Shown in pieces: positions 8,721 to 19,148 of a DNA stretch of 64,000 nucleotides. Each line of letters begins with the position of its first letter. The first letter of the stretch is position 1. The stretch is from Stenotrophomonas rhizophila (lineage in GTDB: Bacteria > Pseudomonadota > Gammaproteobacteria > Xanthomonadales > Xanthomonadaceae), in the NCBI RefSeq assembly GCF_003651185.1, contig NZ_RCDC01000004.1:1598659-1662658 (forward strand). Direction: 5' to 3'. The translations under genes were made by a program, and so were the position numbers. The notes under the pieces are model-generated. The model saw nothing but the letters and a program-made list of their open reading frames with translations. It did not search any database and had not been told where the DNA came from.

Positions 8721-10081
8721 GCCGCCTGGTCGTCGTGTCCAACCGGGTGGCCGTCCCCGGTGAATCCCGCGCCGGCGGCCTGGCGGTCGGCCTGCTCGCC
8801 GCGCTGAAGGAGCGTGGCGGCCTGTGGTTCGGCTGGAGCGGCAAATCCGTGCGCGACAACAGCGGCACCCTGCATGAGCAGGTGGACGGAGACATCCGCT
8901 ACGTCACCATGGACCTCAACAAGCGCGACGTGGATGGCTACTACAACGGCTTCGCCAACCGGACGCTGTGGCCACTGCTGCACTTCCGGCTGGACCTGGT
9001 CGACTACGACCGCGCCACGCGCGAGACCTATCGCCGCGTCAACGCGCTGTTCGCCGAGAAGCTCGCGCCGCTGCTGCGCGAAGACGATATCGTCTGGATC
9101 CACGATTATCACCTGATCCCGCTGGCCTCGCTGCTGCGCGAGCGTGGCATCGGCTGCCGGATCGGGTTCTTCCTGCACGTGCCGATGCCCTCGGCCGATC
9201 TGCTGCAGGCGATGCCGGACCATCTGCGGCTGTTCTCCAGCCTGTATGCCTACGACCTGGTCGGCTTCCAGACCCAGCGCGATGCGGACCGATTCCAGTC
9301 CTATGTGCGTCTGTTCGGTGGTGGCCGCGTGCTGCCCGATGGCGAACTGGAGGCACCCGGCGGCCGGCGTTTCCGCGCTGCCGCCTTCCCGATCGGTATC
9401 GATACCGACTTCATTTCCCGCCAGGCCAAGGCGGGGGCGAACAAACCGGCGGTCAAGGACCTGCGCGGGAGCCTGCGCAATCGTCAGCTCGCGATCGGCG
9501 TGGATCGGCTGGACTACTCCAAGGGCCTGCCCGAGCGCTTCCAGGGGTTCGAACGGTATCTGGAACGTCATCCGGACCAGCACGGCTCGTTGACCTATCT
9601 GCAGATCGCCCCGGTCTCGCGCGGGGATGTCACCGAGTACCGCCAGCTGCGCAGCCAGCTGGAACAGATCGCCGGGCACATCAACGGCGGGCATGCCGCG
9701 CCGGACTGGACCCCGCTGCGCTACGTCAACCAGAACTTCACCCATGCCACGCTCACCGGCTTCTACCGGGCAGCGGCGGTGGGCCTGGTGACGCCGCTGC
9801 GCGACGGCATGAACCTGGTCGCCAAGGAGTACGTGGCCTCGCAGGACCCGGAGAACCCGGGCGTGCTGGTGCTGTCATTGCTGGCCGGTGCCGCCGATGA
9901 GTTGAAGCAGGCGCTGCTGGTCAATCCGCATGACCTGGATGGCGTGGCGGACGCCATCGCCACCGCGGCGACGATGCCGCTGAAGAAGCGCGTGGAGCGC
10001 TGGCAGGCGATGATGGATCACCTGCGCACCTACGACATCAATCATTGGCGGCAGACGTATCTGCAGGCGCTGGAAGGGTGA
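8717..10081 (+). CDS. otsA: Trehalose-6-phosphate synthase
   Basis: A 454-residue GT20 glycosyltransferase joining UDP-glucose and glucose 6-phosphate. Characteristic segments are VVSNRVAVP at the N-terminus, [10 protein letters not shown] near residue 130, [15 protein letters not shown] near residue 260 and [16 protein letters not shown] near residue 360. The start at 8717 overlaps the stop of the GH15 gene as ATGA, which indicates translational coupling; the reading frame continues upstream to 8633 but that part lies inside the GH15 gene. The length is close to the E. coli enzyme. A SMAG palindrome begins right at the stop codon. Confidence 0.94.
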   Translation: MSRLVVVSNRVAVPGESRAGGLAVGLLAALKERGGLWFGWSGKSVRDNSGTLHEQVDGDIRYVTMDLNKRDVDGYYNGFANRTLWPLLHFRLDLVDYDRATRETYRRVNALFAEKLAPLLREDDIVWIHDYHLIPLASLLRERGIGCRIGFFLHVPMPSADLLQAMPDHLRLFSSLYAYDLVGFQTQRDADRFQSYVRLFGGGRVLPDGELEAPGGRRFRAAAFPIGIDTDFISRQAKAGANKPAVKDLRGSLRNRQLAIGVDRLDYSKGLPERFQGFERYLERHPDQHGSLTYLQIAPVSRGDVTEYRQLRSQLEQIAGHINGGHAAPDWTPLRYVNQNFTHATLTGFYRAAAVGLVTPLRDGMNLVAKEYVASQDPENPGVLVLSLLAGAADELKQALLVNPHDLDGVADAIATAATMPLKKRVERWQAMMDHLRTYDINHWRQTYLQALEG

Positions 10082-10175
10082 TGCCGGCCAGCGGCCGGCA
10101 CTACCGGTGATGGCGGGAGTGATGCAGCCAGGCTACGGGGAGCGCATGCGGTAGTGCCGGCCGCTGGCCGGCTCC
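10081..10175. repeat. SMAG-like palindrome pair between convergent genes
   Basis: Two GTAGTGCCGG-type palindromes in opposite orientation lie at 10081-10104 (minus) and 10151-10175 (plus). They fill the gap between the 3' ends of otsA and the oppositely directed pgeF. No T-rich terminator is seen here, so the hairpins may serve as the transcript ends, which is inference. Confidence 0.8.
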
Positions 10176-10192
10176 CTGCTACCGTCCAACGG

Positions 10193-10972
10193 TCAGGGCG
10201 CGATCCACGCCAGGGTCGCCATGCGCCCGGTGCGGCGGTCGCGCCGATGCGAATAGAACCGCTGCGGGTCCGCCAGCGTGCAGTACTGCCCGCCGCTGAT
10301 GTGTGCCGGGTCCAGCCCTGCCGATTGCAGGCGCCGGCGGGCCAGCGCGTACAGGTCCACCTTCCAGTGCCCCGGCCGGGTTGCCACGAAGGCCGCCGCG
10401 GCGCCCTCGTCGCGCCCGACGAAGGCCTCGAACACATCCTCGCCGATCTCATACAGCGCGGGCCCGGCCGCCGGGCCCAGCCATGCCTGCAGCTGCGCGG
10501 CCGGGGTCTGCATGGCGGCCACGGTGGCCTCCAGCATGCCGTCGGCCAGCCCACGCCAACCGGCATGGGCGGCCCCGATCTCACCGCCATCGCGGGCGGC
10601 GAAGACCACCGGCAGGCAGTCAGCGGTGAGGATGGCCAGCACCACGCCCGGAACCGAGGTCACCGCCGCATCGGCGGTGGGTTCGGCCTCGACGCCAACG
10701 GCCGTCGGCGGCGCGGTGAAGCGCCGCACGCCGGTGCCATGCACCTGGCGAAGCCAATGCGGCGCCGAGGGCAGGCCCAACCCGGGCACGAGCAGGTCGC
10801 GGTTGCGCTGCACCTGCGCCGGGTCATCCCCGTCAGCGGCGTAGCGGTTGCCCATGTTGAACTGGTCGAACGGCGCCACGGAACCGCCCGCGCCATAGCG
10901 CAGGGTGGTCAGCGCATGGACCCCGGTCGGGGCGGGCCAGTCGGCGGGCAGCACGGGCACGGGGGCGTCCAT
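10193..10972 (-). CDS. pgeF: Peptidoglycan editing factor PgeF (laccase-domain YfiH family)
   Basis: A 259-residue member of the multicopper-like YfiH/PgeF family, which removes wrongly built muropeptide precursors carrying L-Ser instead of L-Ala. The metal or active-site residues are visible as His in RQVHG, Cys in TADCLPV and His in GAAHAGWRG. Older annotation calls this family polyphenol oxidase. The ATG overlaps the rluD stop by one base (TGATG at 10970-10974), so the two are translationally coupled. The rluD-pgeF pairing is conserved in many gammaproteobacteria. Confidence 0.9.
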   Translation of the reverse strand: MDAPVPVLPADWPAPTGVHALTTLRYGAGGSVAPFDQFNMGNRYAADGDDPAQVQRNRDLLVPGLGLPSAPHWLRQVHGTGVRRFTAPPTAVGVEAEPTADAAVTSVPGVVLAILTADCLPVVFAARDGGEIGAAHAGWRGLADGMLEATVAAMQTPAAQLQAWLGPAAGPALYEIGEDVFEAFVGRDEGAAAAFVATRPGHWKVDLYALARRRLQSAGLDPAHISGGQYCTLADPQRFYSHRRDRRTGRMATLAWIAP

Positions 10973-11967
10973 CAGCGGCGGTTGCGTTCCTGCTCGGCGA
11001 AGCGCTTGCTGTCTTCGCGCAGGGCGTGCAGCAGGGCCTGCATGTCGGCCGGCGGCGGCGCGCTGTTGCTGATCTTCTCGCCGGTGATCGGGTGCACGAA
11101 CTCCAGCGTTTCAGCGTGCAGCGCCTGGCGCTTGAAGCCGCGCAGTTCGGCGACCAGCTCCTCGCTGGCGCCCTTGGGCAGTTTCAGCGCGCCGCCATAC
11201 AGCTGATCGCCGATGATCGGATGACGCAGATGCGCCATGTGCACGCGGATCTGGTGGGTACGGCCGGTTTCCAGGCGGCATTCCAGCGCGGTGTGCGCAC
11301 GGAAACGCTCGCGCAGGCGGTAATGGGTGATCGCTTCCTTGCCGTCTTCGCGCACGGCCATGCGGATGCGGTCGCGCGGGTGGCGGTCGATGCCGGCGGT
11401 GGCGGTGCCGCCGGAGACCAGCGCACCCACCACCACGGCCAGGTACTGGCGGTGCACTTCACGCGCGGAGAGCTGCTCGACCAGCGCGGTCTGCGCCTGG
11501 ATCGTACGGGCGATCACCATCACCCCGCTGGTGTCCTTGTCCAGGCGGTGCACGATGCCCGCACGCGGCAGCACCGCCAGCGAGGGATCGCGGAACAGCA
11601 GCGCATTGACCAGGGTGCCGGTCGGGTTGCCCGCGCCGGGGTGGACCACCAGGCCGACCGGCTTGTTGATCACGAAGACATGCTCGTCCTCGTACAGGAC
11701 CTCCAGCGGGATGTCCTCCGGCTCGGCATGGGTCTGGGTGTCGAGAACGACATGCAGGCTGGCCACCTCGCCCCCGCGCACCGGGTCACGGCCGCGCACG
11801 GTGTCACCGTCCAGCAGGACGTCGCCGGACTTGATCCACTCGGTCAGCTTGGACCGGGAGAATTCGGGGAAGAGCTCGGCCAGGACGGCGTCGAAACGCC
11901 GGCCGGCAGCGGTATCGGGCACGATGGCCTGGCGGGGGGAATCGGAATCAGCAGGGGTATCGGACAT
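10972..11967 (-). CDS. rluD: 23S rRNA pseudouridine synthase D
   Basis: A product of about 331 residues with an N-terminal S4 RNA-binding domain ([19 protein letters not shown]) and an RluA-type catalytic domain with the active Asp in [12 protein letters not shown]. RluD makes the pseudouridines of helix 69 in 23S rRNA. I chose the ATG at 11967 (MSDTP); an ATG at 11991 would add eight residues. It is divergent from bamD with about 115 bases between them, an arrangement common in this family, and is followed directly by pgeF. Confidence 0.9.
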   Translation of the reverse strand: MSDTPADSDSPRQAIVPDTAAGRRFDAVLAELFPEFSRSKLTEWIKSGDVLLDGDTVRGRDPVRGGEVASLHVVLDTQTHAEPEDIPLEVLYEDEHVFVINKPVGLVVHPGAGNPTGTLVNALLFRDPSLAVLPRAGIVHRLDKDTSGVMVIARTIQAQTALVEQLSAREVHRQYLAVVVGALVSGGTATAGIDRHPRDRIRMAVREDGKEAITHYRLRERFRAHTALECRLETGRTHQIRVHMAHLRHPIIGDQLYGGALKLPKGASEELVAELRGFKRQALHAETLEFVHPITGEKISNSAPPPADMQALLHALREDSKRFAEQERNRR

Positions 11968-12083
11968 GGGGGTACACCGCAATAGGGACAATTTTGGGGT
12001 CCGGGCGACCAGTTTCAGTCGCGGGACAGGCCACTAGGCTATCATCGACCCTTCGTATTCCAGCCGCGTCCCGCCCTGACCCC

Positions 12084-12968
12084 ATGATCCGACGCTCCGT
12101 TATGCTGTCCGCGCCCGTCCGCCTCGCCGCCCTGATGCTGGTGCTGCTCTTCGTCGCCACCGGCTGTCACCGCGGTACCAAGGGCAAGAATCCGGATGAA
12201 GGCCTGCCGGTCGAAACGCTCTATGAGAAGAGCCACAAGCTCATGGAAGGGGGGAACTGGAGCGGTGCCGAAGCCAGCTTCCGCCGCCTGGTAGCCCAGT
12301 ACCCGTATGGCCCGTATACCGAACAGGCCATGATCGAAAGCGCCTACGCGCAGTACAAGGCCGGCAAGCACGATGACGCGGTGTCCAGCGTGGACCGCTT
12401 CATCCGTACCTACCCGACCCACCGCAACATCGCCTACCTGTACTACCTGCGTGGCCTGGCCAACGGCAACCGCGACACGGTCTTCCTGCGCCGCGTCTGG
12501 TCGCTGGACCCGAGCCGCCGTGACCTGTCGAGCCCGCGCCAGGCCTATGCCGATTTCACCATCGTCACCGAGCGCTACCCGAACAGCCGCTACGCCGCCG
12601 ATGCGCGCCAGCGGATGATCGCCCTGCGCGATGTGTTCGCCCAGTACGAGCTGGACAACGCCCTGTACTACCTGCGCCGCGAGGCCTACGTCTCGGCCGC
12701 TGGCCGCGCCAACTTCCTGCTGGAGAACTACCCGCAGAGCGCGTTCCAGTACGACGCCGTGGCCGCCCTGGGCGAGGCCTACACCCACCTGGGCAACAAG
12801 ACCCTGGCCGACGATGCCCGCCGCGTGCTCGAGCTGAACCAGCCCGACCACCCGTGGCTGCAGGGCAAGTGGCCGAAGTACCCGTGGATGGTGCGCAAGC
12901 TGAACCCGTTTGCCGGCGAGAAGTCCGCCAGTACCGGTGAACGCAACGCCACGATGAACCGCAAGTAA
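12084..12968 (+). CDS. bamD: Outer-membrane assembly lipoprotein BamD
   Basis: A lipoprotein of about 294 residues in the BAM complex that inserts beta-barrel proteins into the outer membrane. The signal peptide ends in the lipobox VATGC, and five TPR-like repeats follow (ETLYEKSHKLMEGGNWSGAE, YPYGPYTEQAMIESAYAQYK and others). The start at 12084 (MIRRSVM) gives a normal signal peptide; 12102 is an alternative. It stands alone, divergent from rluD, and ends in a strong terminator. TonB receptors, the autotransporter and secretory barrel proteins coded elsewhere in this window would all be its clients. Confidence 0.93.
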   Translation: MIRRSVMLSAPVRLAALMLVLLFVATGCHRGTKGKNPDEGLPVETLYEKSHKLMEGGNWSGAEASFRRLVAQYPYGPYTEQAMIESAYAQYKAGKHDDAVSSVDRFIRTYPTHRNIAYLYYLRGLANGNRDTVFLRRVWSLDPSRRDLSSPRQAYADFTIVTERYPNSRYAADARQRMIALRDVFAQYELDNALYYLRREAYVSAAGRANFLLENYPQSAFQYDAVAALGEAYTHLGNKTLADDARRVLELNQPDHPWLQGKWPKYPWMVRKLNPFAGEKSASTGERNATMNRK

Positions 12969-12970
12969 TG

Positions 12971-12996
12971 AAAAAGGCCCCGAAAGGGGCCTTTTT
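12971..12996 (+). terminator. Rho-independent terminator of bamD
   Basis: AAGGCCCC-GAAA-GGGGCCTT hairpin followed by a T run, starting two bases after the bamD stop. The A run on the left side lets it work in the reverse direction too, so it may also end nadE (minus strand, stop at 13018). Confidence 0.92.
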
Positions 12997-13017
12997 TATT
13001 ACGGTAGCGCCCGACGC

Positions 13018-14652
13018 CTACCCCTTGTACCCATTGCTGATCGGGTACCGCCGCTCACGCCCGAACGCCCGGCGCGAGACCTTCGGCCCCGGGGCCGCCT
13101 GATGGCGCTTCCACTCGCTGGTGCGCACCAGGCGCAGCACACGGTCCACCACCTCGGCGGCGTAGCCGGCGGCCACGATCTCCTCGCGCGACTGCTCCTG
13201 GTCCACGTAGCGGTACAGGATGCCGTCCAGCACGTCGTAGGCCGGCAGCGAATCCTGGTCGGTCTGGTTGGCGCGCAGCTCGGCCGAGGGCGGGCGGGAA
13301 ATCACCGCCGGCGGGATCACCGGGGCGCCGCCCACGGTATTGCGCCACTTGGAGAGCCCGAACACCTCCGTCTTGTACAGGTCCTTGAGCGGGGCGTAGC
13401 CGCCACACATGTCGCCGTAGATGGTCGCGTAGCCCACCGCATACTCGCTCTTGTTGCCGGTGGTCAGCAGCAGCCCGCCAAACTTGTTGGAGAGCGCCAT
13501 CAGGATCACGCCGCGGCTGCGCGACTGCAGGTTCTCTTCCGTCACATCCGCCGCCTGCCCTTCGAACATCGGGCCGAGCGCGGCCATCAGCCCCTCGAAC
13601 ACCGGCTCGATCGAGACCGCTTCCAGCGTCACGCCCAGCGCGCGGCACTGCTCGGCCGCCAGGTCGTTGGACATGTCCGCTGTGTAGCGCGAGGGCAGCC
13701 GCACCGCGGTGACATTGGCCGCGCCCAGCGCGTCCACCGCCATCGCCAGCACCAGGGCCGAATCGATGCCGCCGGAGAGGCCCAGCCAGACCTTCTTGAA
13801 GCCGTTCTTGCGGCAGTAATCCTGGATCCCGCGGGTCACCGCGCGCCAGGCCAGTGCATCCATGCTCTCGTCGCCGTCGTCGATCCACTCGCGTGGCAGG
13901 AAACGGCGGGTGCCGGCGTCGTAATCCACCACCAGCCACTGGTCGGTGAAGGCCGCAGCGGCCGGATGCACGGTGCCATCGCCGTCAGCGACGACTGACG
14001 CGCCATCGAACACCAGCGCGTCCTGGCCGCCCACCACGTTGAGGTAGGCGATCGCCGCCCCGCTCTCGCGGGTACGCTCGGCCAGCAGCGCATCGCGCTG
14101 GGCATGCTTGCCACGCTCGTAGGGGGAGGCATTGGGCACCACCACCAGCTGCGCGCCGGCACGGACGGTATCGGCCAGCGGTTCGGCGAACCACAGGTCT
14201 TCACAGACCAGCACGCCCACCGGCACGCCCTTCAGCTCGAACACGCAGCTGCCGCCGTCCGGATCGACATCGAAGTAACGGCGCTCATCGAACACCGCGT
14301 AATTGGGCAGCTCGCGCTTGCGGTAGGTGTGCTCGACCTTGCCATCGCGCAGCACGCTGGCCGCGTTGTAGACCACCGCACCAGCGGCCTGTGGCCAACC
14401 GACCACCGCCGCGATGCCGGTGGTCGCCGCCGCGATGCGCTCCAGCGCCTGCTGGCAGTCGTACAGGAAGCCCGGCCGCAACAGCAGGTCCTCCGGCGGA
14501 TAGCCACTGATCGCCAGCTCGGGGAACACCACCAGCTCGGCACCGTACTCATCGCGCGCCTCGGCGATCATCGCGATGATGGTGTCGGTGTTCTGCGCCA
14601 CTGCGCCAACCGGGAAATCAAACTGCGCCAGGGCAATGCGGAGCGACGTCAT
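13018..14652 (-). CDS. nadE: Glutamine-dependent NAD+ synthetase
   Basis: A 544-residue two-domain enzyme making NAD from deamido-NAD with ammonia taken from glutamine. The N-terminal nitrilase-type domain has the Glu-Lys-Cys triad in VVFPELAISGYPPEDL, RKRELPNYAVFDERRYF and LVCEDLWF. The C-terminal synthetase domain has the PP-loop LSGGIDSALVLAMA and the PPSAELRANQTDQDSLP segment. The ATG at 14652 matches the family N-terminus (TSLRIALAQFDFPVG); the open frame upstream runs through SMAG repeats and is not coding. It is a single gene with its own upstream region, and the bamD terminator lies downstream. Confidence 0.94.
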   Translation of the reverse strand: MTSLRIALAQFDFPVGAVAQNTDTIIAMIAEARDEYGAELVVFPELAISGYPPEDLLLRPGFLYDCQQALERIAAATTGIAAVVGWPQAAGAVVYNAASVLRDGKVEHTYRKRELPNYAVFDERRYFDVDPDGGSCVFELKGVPVGVLVCEDLWFAEPLADTVRAGAQLVVVPNASPYERGKHAQRDALLAERTRESGAAIAYLNVVGGQDALVFDGASVVADGDGTVHPAAAAFTDQWLVVDYDAGTRRFLPREWIDDGDESMDALAWRAVTRGIQDYCRKNGFKKVWLGLSGGIDSALVLAMAVDALGAANVTAVRLPSRYTADMSNDLAAEQCRALGVTLEAVSIEPVFEGLMAALGPMFEGQAADVTEENLQSRSRGVILMALSNKFGGLLLTTGNKSEYAVGYATIYGDMCGGYAPLKDLYKTEVFGLSKWRNTVGGAPVIPPAVISRPPSAELRANQTDQDSLPAYDVLDGILYRYVDQEQSREEIVAAGYAAEVVDRVLRLVRTSEWKRHQAAPGPKVSRRAFGRERRYPISNGYKG

Positions 14653-14685
14653 GGGGGTCCAGCCTGTAGTTGCAATACACGCATT

Positions 14686-14878
14686 GTAGTGCCGGCCGCT
14701 GGCCGGCAACCACGCATTCGGCGGCAGCACGATGAGGAGCCGGCCAGCGGCCGGCACTACGTGGCGTGCTTGCCTTCCAGCGGCCGGGACCTACCGCTTC
14801 GGGTATCGCCTGAAACGCAGAAAGGCCGCCCGGAGGCGGCCTTTCTGTTTGGAGCAGCCGAGCATGGCTCGGCTCTAC
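14686..14878. repeat. Cluster of SMAG-like palindromes
   Basis: At least three GTAG palindromes lie between nadE and sucD. They are 14686-14708 (plus, GTAGTGCC type), 14738-14760 (minus, same type) and 14854-14878 (minus, GTAGAGCCGAGC type). A worn copy follows at about 14770-14793. Both subtypes occur side by side. The sucD terminator is placed between the second and third copies. Confidence 0.8.
14819..14846 (-). terminator. Terminator of sucCD
   Basis: Stem GAAAGGCCGCC / GGCGGCCTTTC with a CGGA loop, about 60 bases after the sucD stop codon on the minus strand. On that strand the stem ends in CTTTCTGCG; the plus strand ends in CTTTCTGTTT, so it may work both ways. Confidence 0.8.
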
Positions 14879-14908
14879 CGCACGTCCGTCGCTTGCGCGG
14901 CGGGCGGC

Positions 14909-15784
14909 TTATTTCACCAGCTTGGCGATGGCAGCGCCCAGGTCGCCCGGCGAGCGGACGGTGACAACACCGGCAGCTTCCATGGCGGCGAACTTGCCTT
15001 CGGCGGTGCCCTTGCCGCCCGATGCGATCGCACCGGCGTGGCCCATGCGCTTGCCGGCCGGAGCCGAGGCGCCCGCGATGAAACCGACGACCGGCTTCTT
15101 CACGTGGTTCTTGATGTACTCGGCACCGGCTTCTTCAGCGTCGCCGCCGATTTCGCCGACCATGATGATGCCCAGGGTCTGCGGATCTTCGTTGAACAGC
15201 TTCAGGCAGTCGACGAAGTTCAGGCCGTTGATCGGGTCACCACCGATGCCGATGCAGGTGGACTGGCCCAGGCCGACTTCGGTGGTCTGCTTGACCGCTT
15301 CATAGGTCAGGGTGCCCGAGCGCGACACGATGCCGATCTTGCCCGGCATGTGGATGTGGCCCGGCATGATGCCGATCTTGCACTCGCCCGGGGTGATCAC
15401 GCCGGGGCAGTTCGGACCGACCAGCACGGTGTCCGGATGCGAGCGGGTCAGCACGTTCTTGACGCGCAGCATGTCCAGCACCGGGATGCCCTCGGTGATG
15501 CACACGATGACCTGGATGCCGGCAGCAGCCGCTTCCAGGATCGCGTCAGCCGCGTACGGCGGCGGCACGTAGATGACCGAGGCGTTGGCGCCGGTGCTCT
15601 GCACGGCGTCGGCAACGGTGTTGAAGACCGGCAGATCGATGTGGGTGGTGCCGCCCTTGCCGGGGGTCACGCCGCCAACAACCTGGGTGCCGTACTCGAT
15701 CATCTGAGTGGCGTGGAAGGTGCCCTGCTGGCCGGTGAAGCCCTGCACGATCACCTTGGTGTTCTTGTTAATCAAAACGGACAT
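14909..15784 (-). CDS. sucD: Succinyl-CoA synthetase (ADP-forming) alpha subunit
   Basis: A 291-residue alpha subunit of the TCA-cycle enzyme that converts succinyl-CoA to succinate with ATP formation. The N-terminal CoA-binding Rossmann part ([19 protein letters not shown]) and the phosphohistidine loop (KRMGHAGAI near residue 245) are intact. The ATG at 15784 has GGA about 10 bases upstream. It follows sucC after a 175-base gap that holds a dispersed repeat, so the two should still share a transcript. Confidence 0.95.
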   Translation of the reverse strand: MSVLINKNTKVIVQGFTGQQGTFHATQMIEYGTQVVGGVTPGKGGTTHIDLPVFNTVADAVQSTGANASVIYVPPPYAADAILEAAAAGIQVIVCITEGIPVLDMLRVKNVLTRSHPDTVLVGPNCPGVITPGECKIGIMPGHIHMPGKIGIVSRSGTLTYEAVKQTTEVGLGQSTCIGIGGDPINGLNFVDCLKLFNEDPQTLGIIMVGEIGGDAEEAGAEYIKNHVKKPVVGFIAGASAPAGKRMGHAGAIASGGKGTAEGKFAAMEAAGVVTVRSPGDLGAAIAKLVK

Positions 15785-15870
15785 TTCGTTGAGTCCTTCG
15801 TAATTTTGTTGAACCGGCTCCGGACGCATCGGCATCGACCTTCGGTCAATGCCCGCTGCATGCCACCAGA

Positions 15871-15921
15871 ACCCCCGTCACGTCGCTTCGCGACGCGCCA
15901 GCCCCCTTGACTCAAGGGGGC
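15871..15921 (+). repeat. Second dispersed repeat family, copy A
   Basis: Two neighbouring hairpins: GTCGC-TTC-GCGAC at 15882-15894 and a perfect 10-base-arm inverted repeat GCCCCCTTGA-C-TCAAGGGGGC at 15901-15921. It lies between sucC and sucD. The same two-hairpin design recurs at 59088-59150 and 63399-63431. Confidence 0.7.
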
Positions 15922-15959
15922 ACATCAGGATTCTGCCGACGGTCCGATGCCGTGGAATA

Positions 15960-17129
<1,170 letters not shown>

Positions 17130-17462
17130 GCGTCACCGTGGGAATAGGAACGACCGCACGCATCTCCAAGGCTCCCTCACGGGGGCGCCGGTAAGGACCG
17201 CGGCGGGCCCACTATTGTGGACGACCCAGCGCGCGGGCGCAAAGAAGTCAGTCCCAAGACACGCACGGGGAGCCGTTTCCGGCGCAATTTCAGACAGTTG
17301 CGGCAGCTGCCGGGAACCGCCACCCGGCCCCCCTGTGGCATGGCCGCGCAGCTGGCCGGCGCCTGCATACCGCCCGGCCTTCACACGCCCGGCCCCGGCC
17401 GCCTGCCCCCAAACCCGGCCGGACCCCCTACACTGCCCCCATGCCAGAAGGGGAGTTCCGGC
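17130..17462. other. Intergenic region between divergent sucC and pilS
   Basis: These 333 bases carry no gene I can support. The region is very GC-rich and proline-like when translated, unlike a conserved protein. It should hold the outward promoters for sucCD and pilSR. TACACT at 17429-17434, some 30 bases before the pilS start, could be a -10 element for pilS; no matching -35 is obvious. Confidence 0.5.
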
Positions 17463-19076
17463 GTGTCACCCAGTGCTTCATTGATCGACCGCATCGAATC
17501 GATACCGCGGCGCGAGCTGTATTTCTTCGCGCTGTACCGCCTGCTGATGGCCACCGTCATCGGCGCGCTGCTGTTCAGCCCGCTGAGCGGCCTGGTCGGC
17601 ACCGCTGACCACCCCAGGCTGGCGACCATCGTGGCCAGCGGCTACCTGGTGGTGGCCGTGCTGGTGCTGCTGTTCGGGCGCAACGAGCGCTGGCTGCGCA
17701 CCATCGTGGTGTGGAGCGTGGCCGCCGACATCATCGCCGCCACCCTGCTCGCCCATGCCCTGCCCGGGGCCAGCGCAGGCATCTCGATGTCGCTGCTGTT
17801 CAACATCGCCGCCGCTGCGACCCTGCTGCCGCTTAGCATGGGGCTGGGCCTGGCCGCTGCCGCCAGCGCCGCCACCGCCGGCGAGTACATCTGGAAGCAG
17901 CTCGAAGGCGGCGACCCGACCCGTACCCTGGCCGAGCTGGCCATGTTCGTCACCAGCTATCTGGCCATTGCCTTCATCAGCTACCAGGTCGGCAACCGTG
18001 CCCGCATGAACCAGCAGCTGGCCAACCAGCGCGGCGATGAAGTGGCCAACCTGTTCCAGATCAACGAGCTGATCATCCGCCGCATGCGCACCGGCGTGAT
18101 CGTGGTGGACGGCGCCAACCGCATCACCCTGGCCAACGAAGCTGCCTCCACCCTGCTCGGCGATGCCGATGGCAACAGTGGCAGCGGCCGGCTGGAACTG
18201 GGCAGTGCCTCACCCGAGCTGAGCCGCCGGCTGCTGCGCTGGCGCAACGGCTGGACCAACGAAGAAATGCCGCTGCAGCTCTCGCCGGACCAGCCTGAGG
18301 TGCAGCCACGCTTTGCCCGCCTGCTGGCCGGCAGCGACCTCACCCTCGTGTTCCTGGATGACTCCACCGTGGTCTCGCGGCGTGCCGAGTCCTTGACGCT
18401 CTCGGCGATGGGGCGCTTCTCGGCCAGCCTCGCCCATGAGATCCGCAACCCGCTGGCGGCGATCAACTACGCCGCCCAGCTTCTGGAAGAATCCACCGAT
18501 ATCGGCGACACCGACCGCCGCCTGCTGCAGATCATCAACCAGCAATGCCAGCGCACCAACGGCATCGTCGAAAGCGTGCTCGGGCTGGCGCGGCGCGAGC
18601 GTGCCAATCCGGAGAACGTGGATCTGGCCTCGTTCGTGCGCCGCTTCGTGCTGGAGTACAAACAGGGCCTGTCGCTGGAAACCGACAGCGTGGAGCCGAT
18701 CATCAGCGAGACCTCGGTGCACGCCCTGGTCGATCCGCGCCACCTGCACCAGATCCTTACCGTGCTGGTGCACAACGCGCTCAAGTACGGCCGCGTGGCC
18801 GAAGAGCCGGCGCGCGTGCGGCTGCGCGTGGCGCGTCAGGACCGCACCGCCATCATCGATGTGATGGACCGCGGCCCGGGCATTCCCGAGACGGTTGCCA
18901 GCCAGCTGTTCCGCCCGTTCTTCACCACCTCCGAGCACGGCACCGGGCTGGGCCTGTATATCGCCCGCGAACTGTGCCGTGCCAACCAGGCACGGCTGGA
19001 ATACGTCTCGGTGCCCGCCGGCGGTGCCTGTTTCCGGCTCGTACTGGCCGGCCCCCACACGATGATGGCCGGATGA
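17463..19076 (+). CDS. pilS: Type IV pilus sensor histidine kinase PilS
   Basis: A 537-residue kinase. Six hydrophobic helices fill residues 20-190, followed by a PAS-like segment (NELIIRRMRTGVIVVDGANRI), a HisKA domain with the phosphorylated His in SLAHEIRNPLAAINYAAQLL, and a HATPase domain with the G boxes DRGPGIP and TSEHGTGLGLYIAREL. This is the layout of PilS, which senses pilin in the membrane. The start is GTG at 17463, supported by GGGGAG 7 bases upstream; the frame extends further upstream but without a coding look. It forms an operon with pilR. Confidence 0.92.
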   Translation: MSPSASLIDRIESIPRRELYFFALYRLLMATVIGALLFSPLSGLVGTADHPRLATIVASGYLVVAVLVLLFGRNERWLRTIVVWSVAADIIAATLLAHALPGASAGISMSLLFNIAAAATLLPLSMGLGLAAAASAATAGEYIWKQLEGGDPTRTLAELAMFVTSYLAIAFISYQVGNRARMNQQLANQRGDEVANLFQINELIIRRMRTGVIVVDGANRITLANEAASTLLGDADGNSGSGRLELGSASPELSRRLLRWRNGWTNEEMPLQLSPDQPEVQPRFARLLAGSDLTLVFLDDSTVVSRRAESLTLSAMGRFSASLAHEIRNPLAAINYAAQLLEESTDIGDTDRRLLQIINQQCQRTNGIVESVLGLARRERANPENVDLASFVRRFVLEYKQGLSLETDSVEPIISETSVHALVDPRHLHQILTVLVHNALKYGRVAEEPARVRLRVARQDRTAIIDVMDRGPGIPETVASQLFRPFFTTSEHGTGLGLYIARELCRANQARLEYVSVPAGGACFRLVLAGPHTMMAG

Positions 19077-19148
19077 GCCGCGCGCACACCCGGACGCCAC
19101 CGTCAAACATTTGTCGCCAACGACCGCCCTCGGCTATCTTCCTTCCTT

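Noticed and set aside
15871-15921. Repeat between sucC and sucD as a true terminator
   Set aside because: No T run follows, and the alpha and beta subunits need joint expression. It belongs to the dispersed two-hairpin family.
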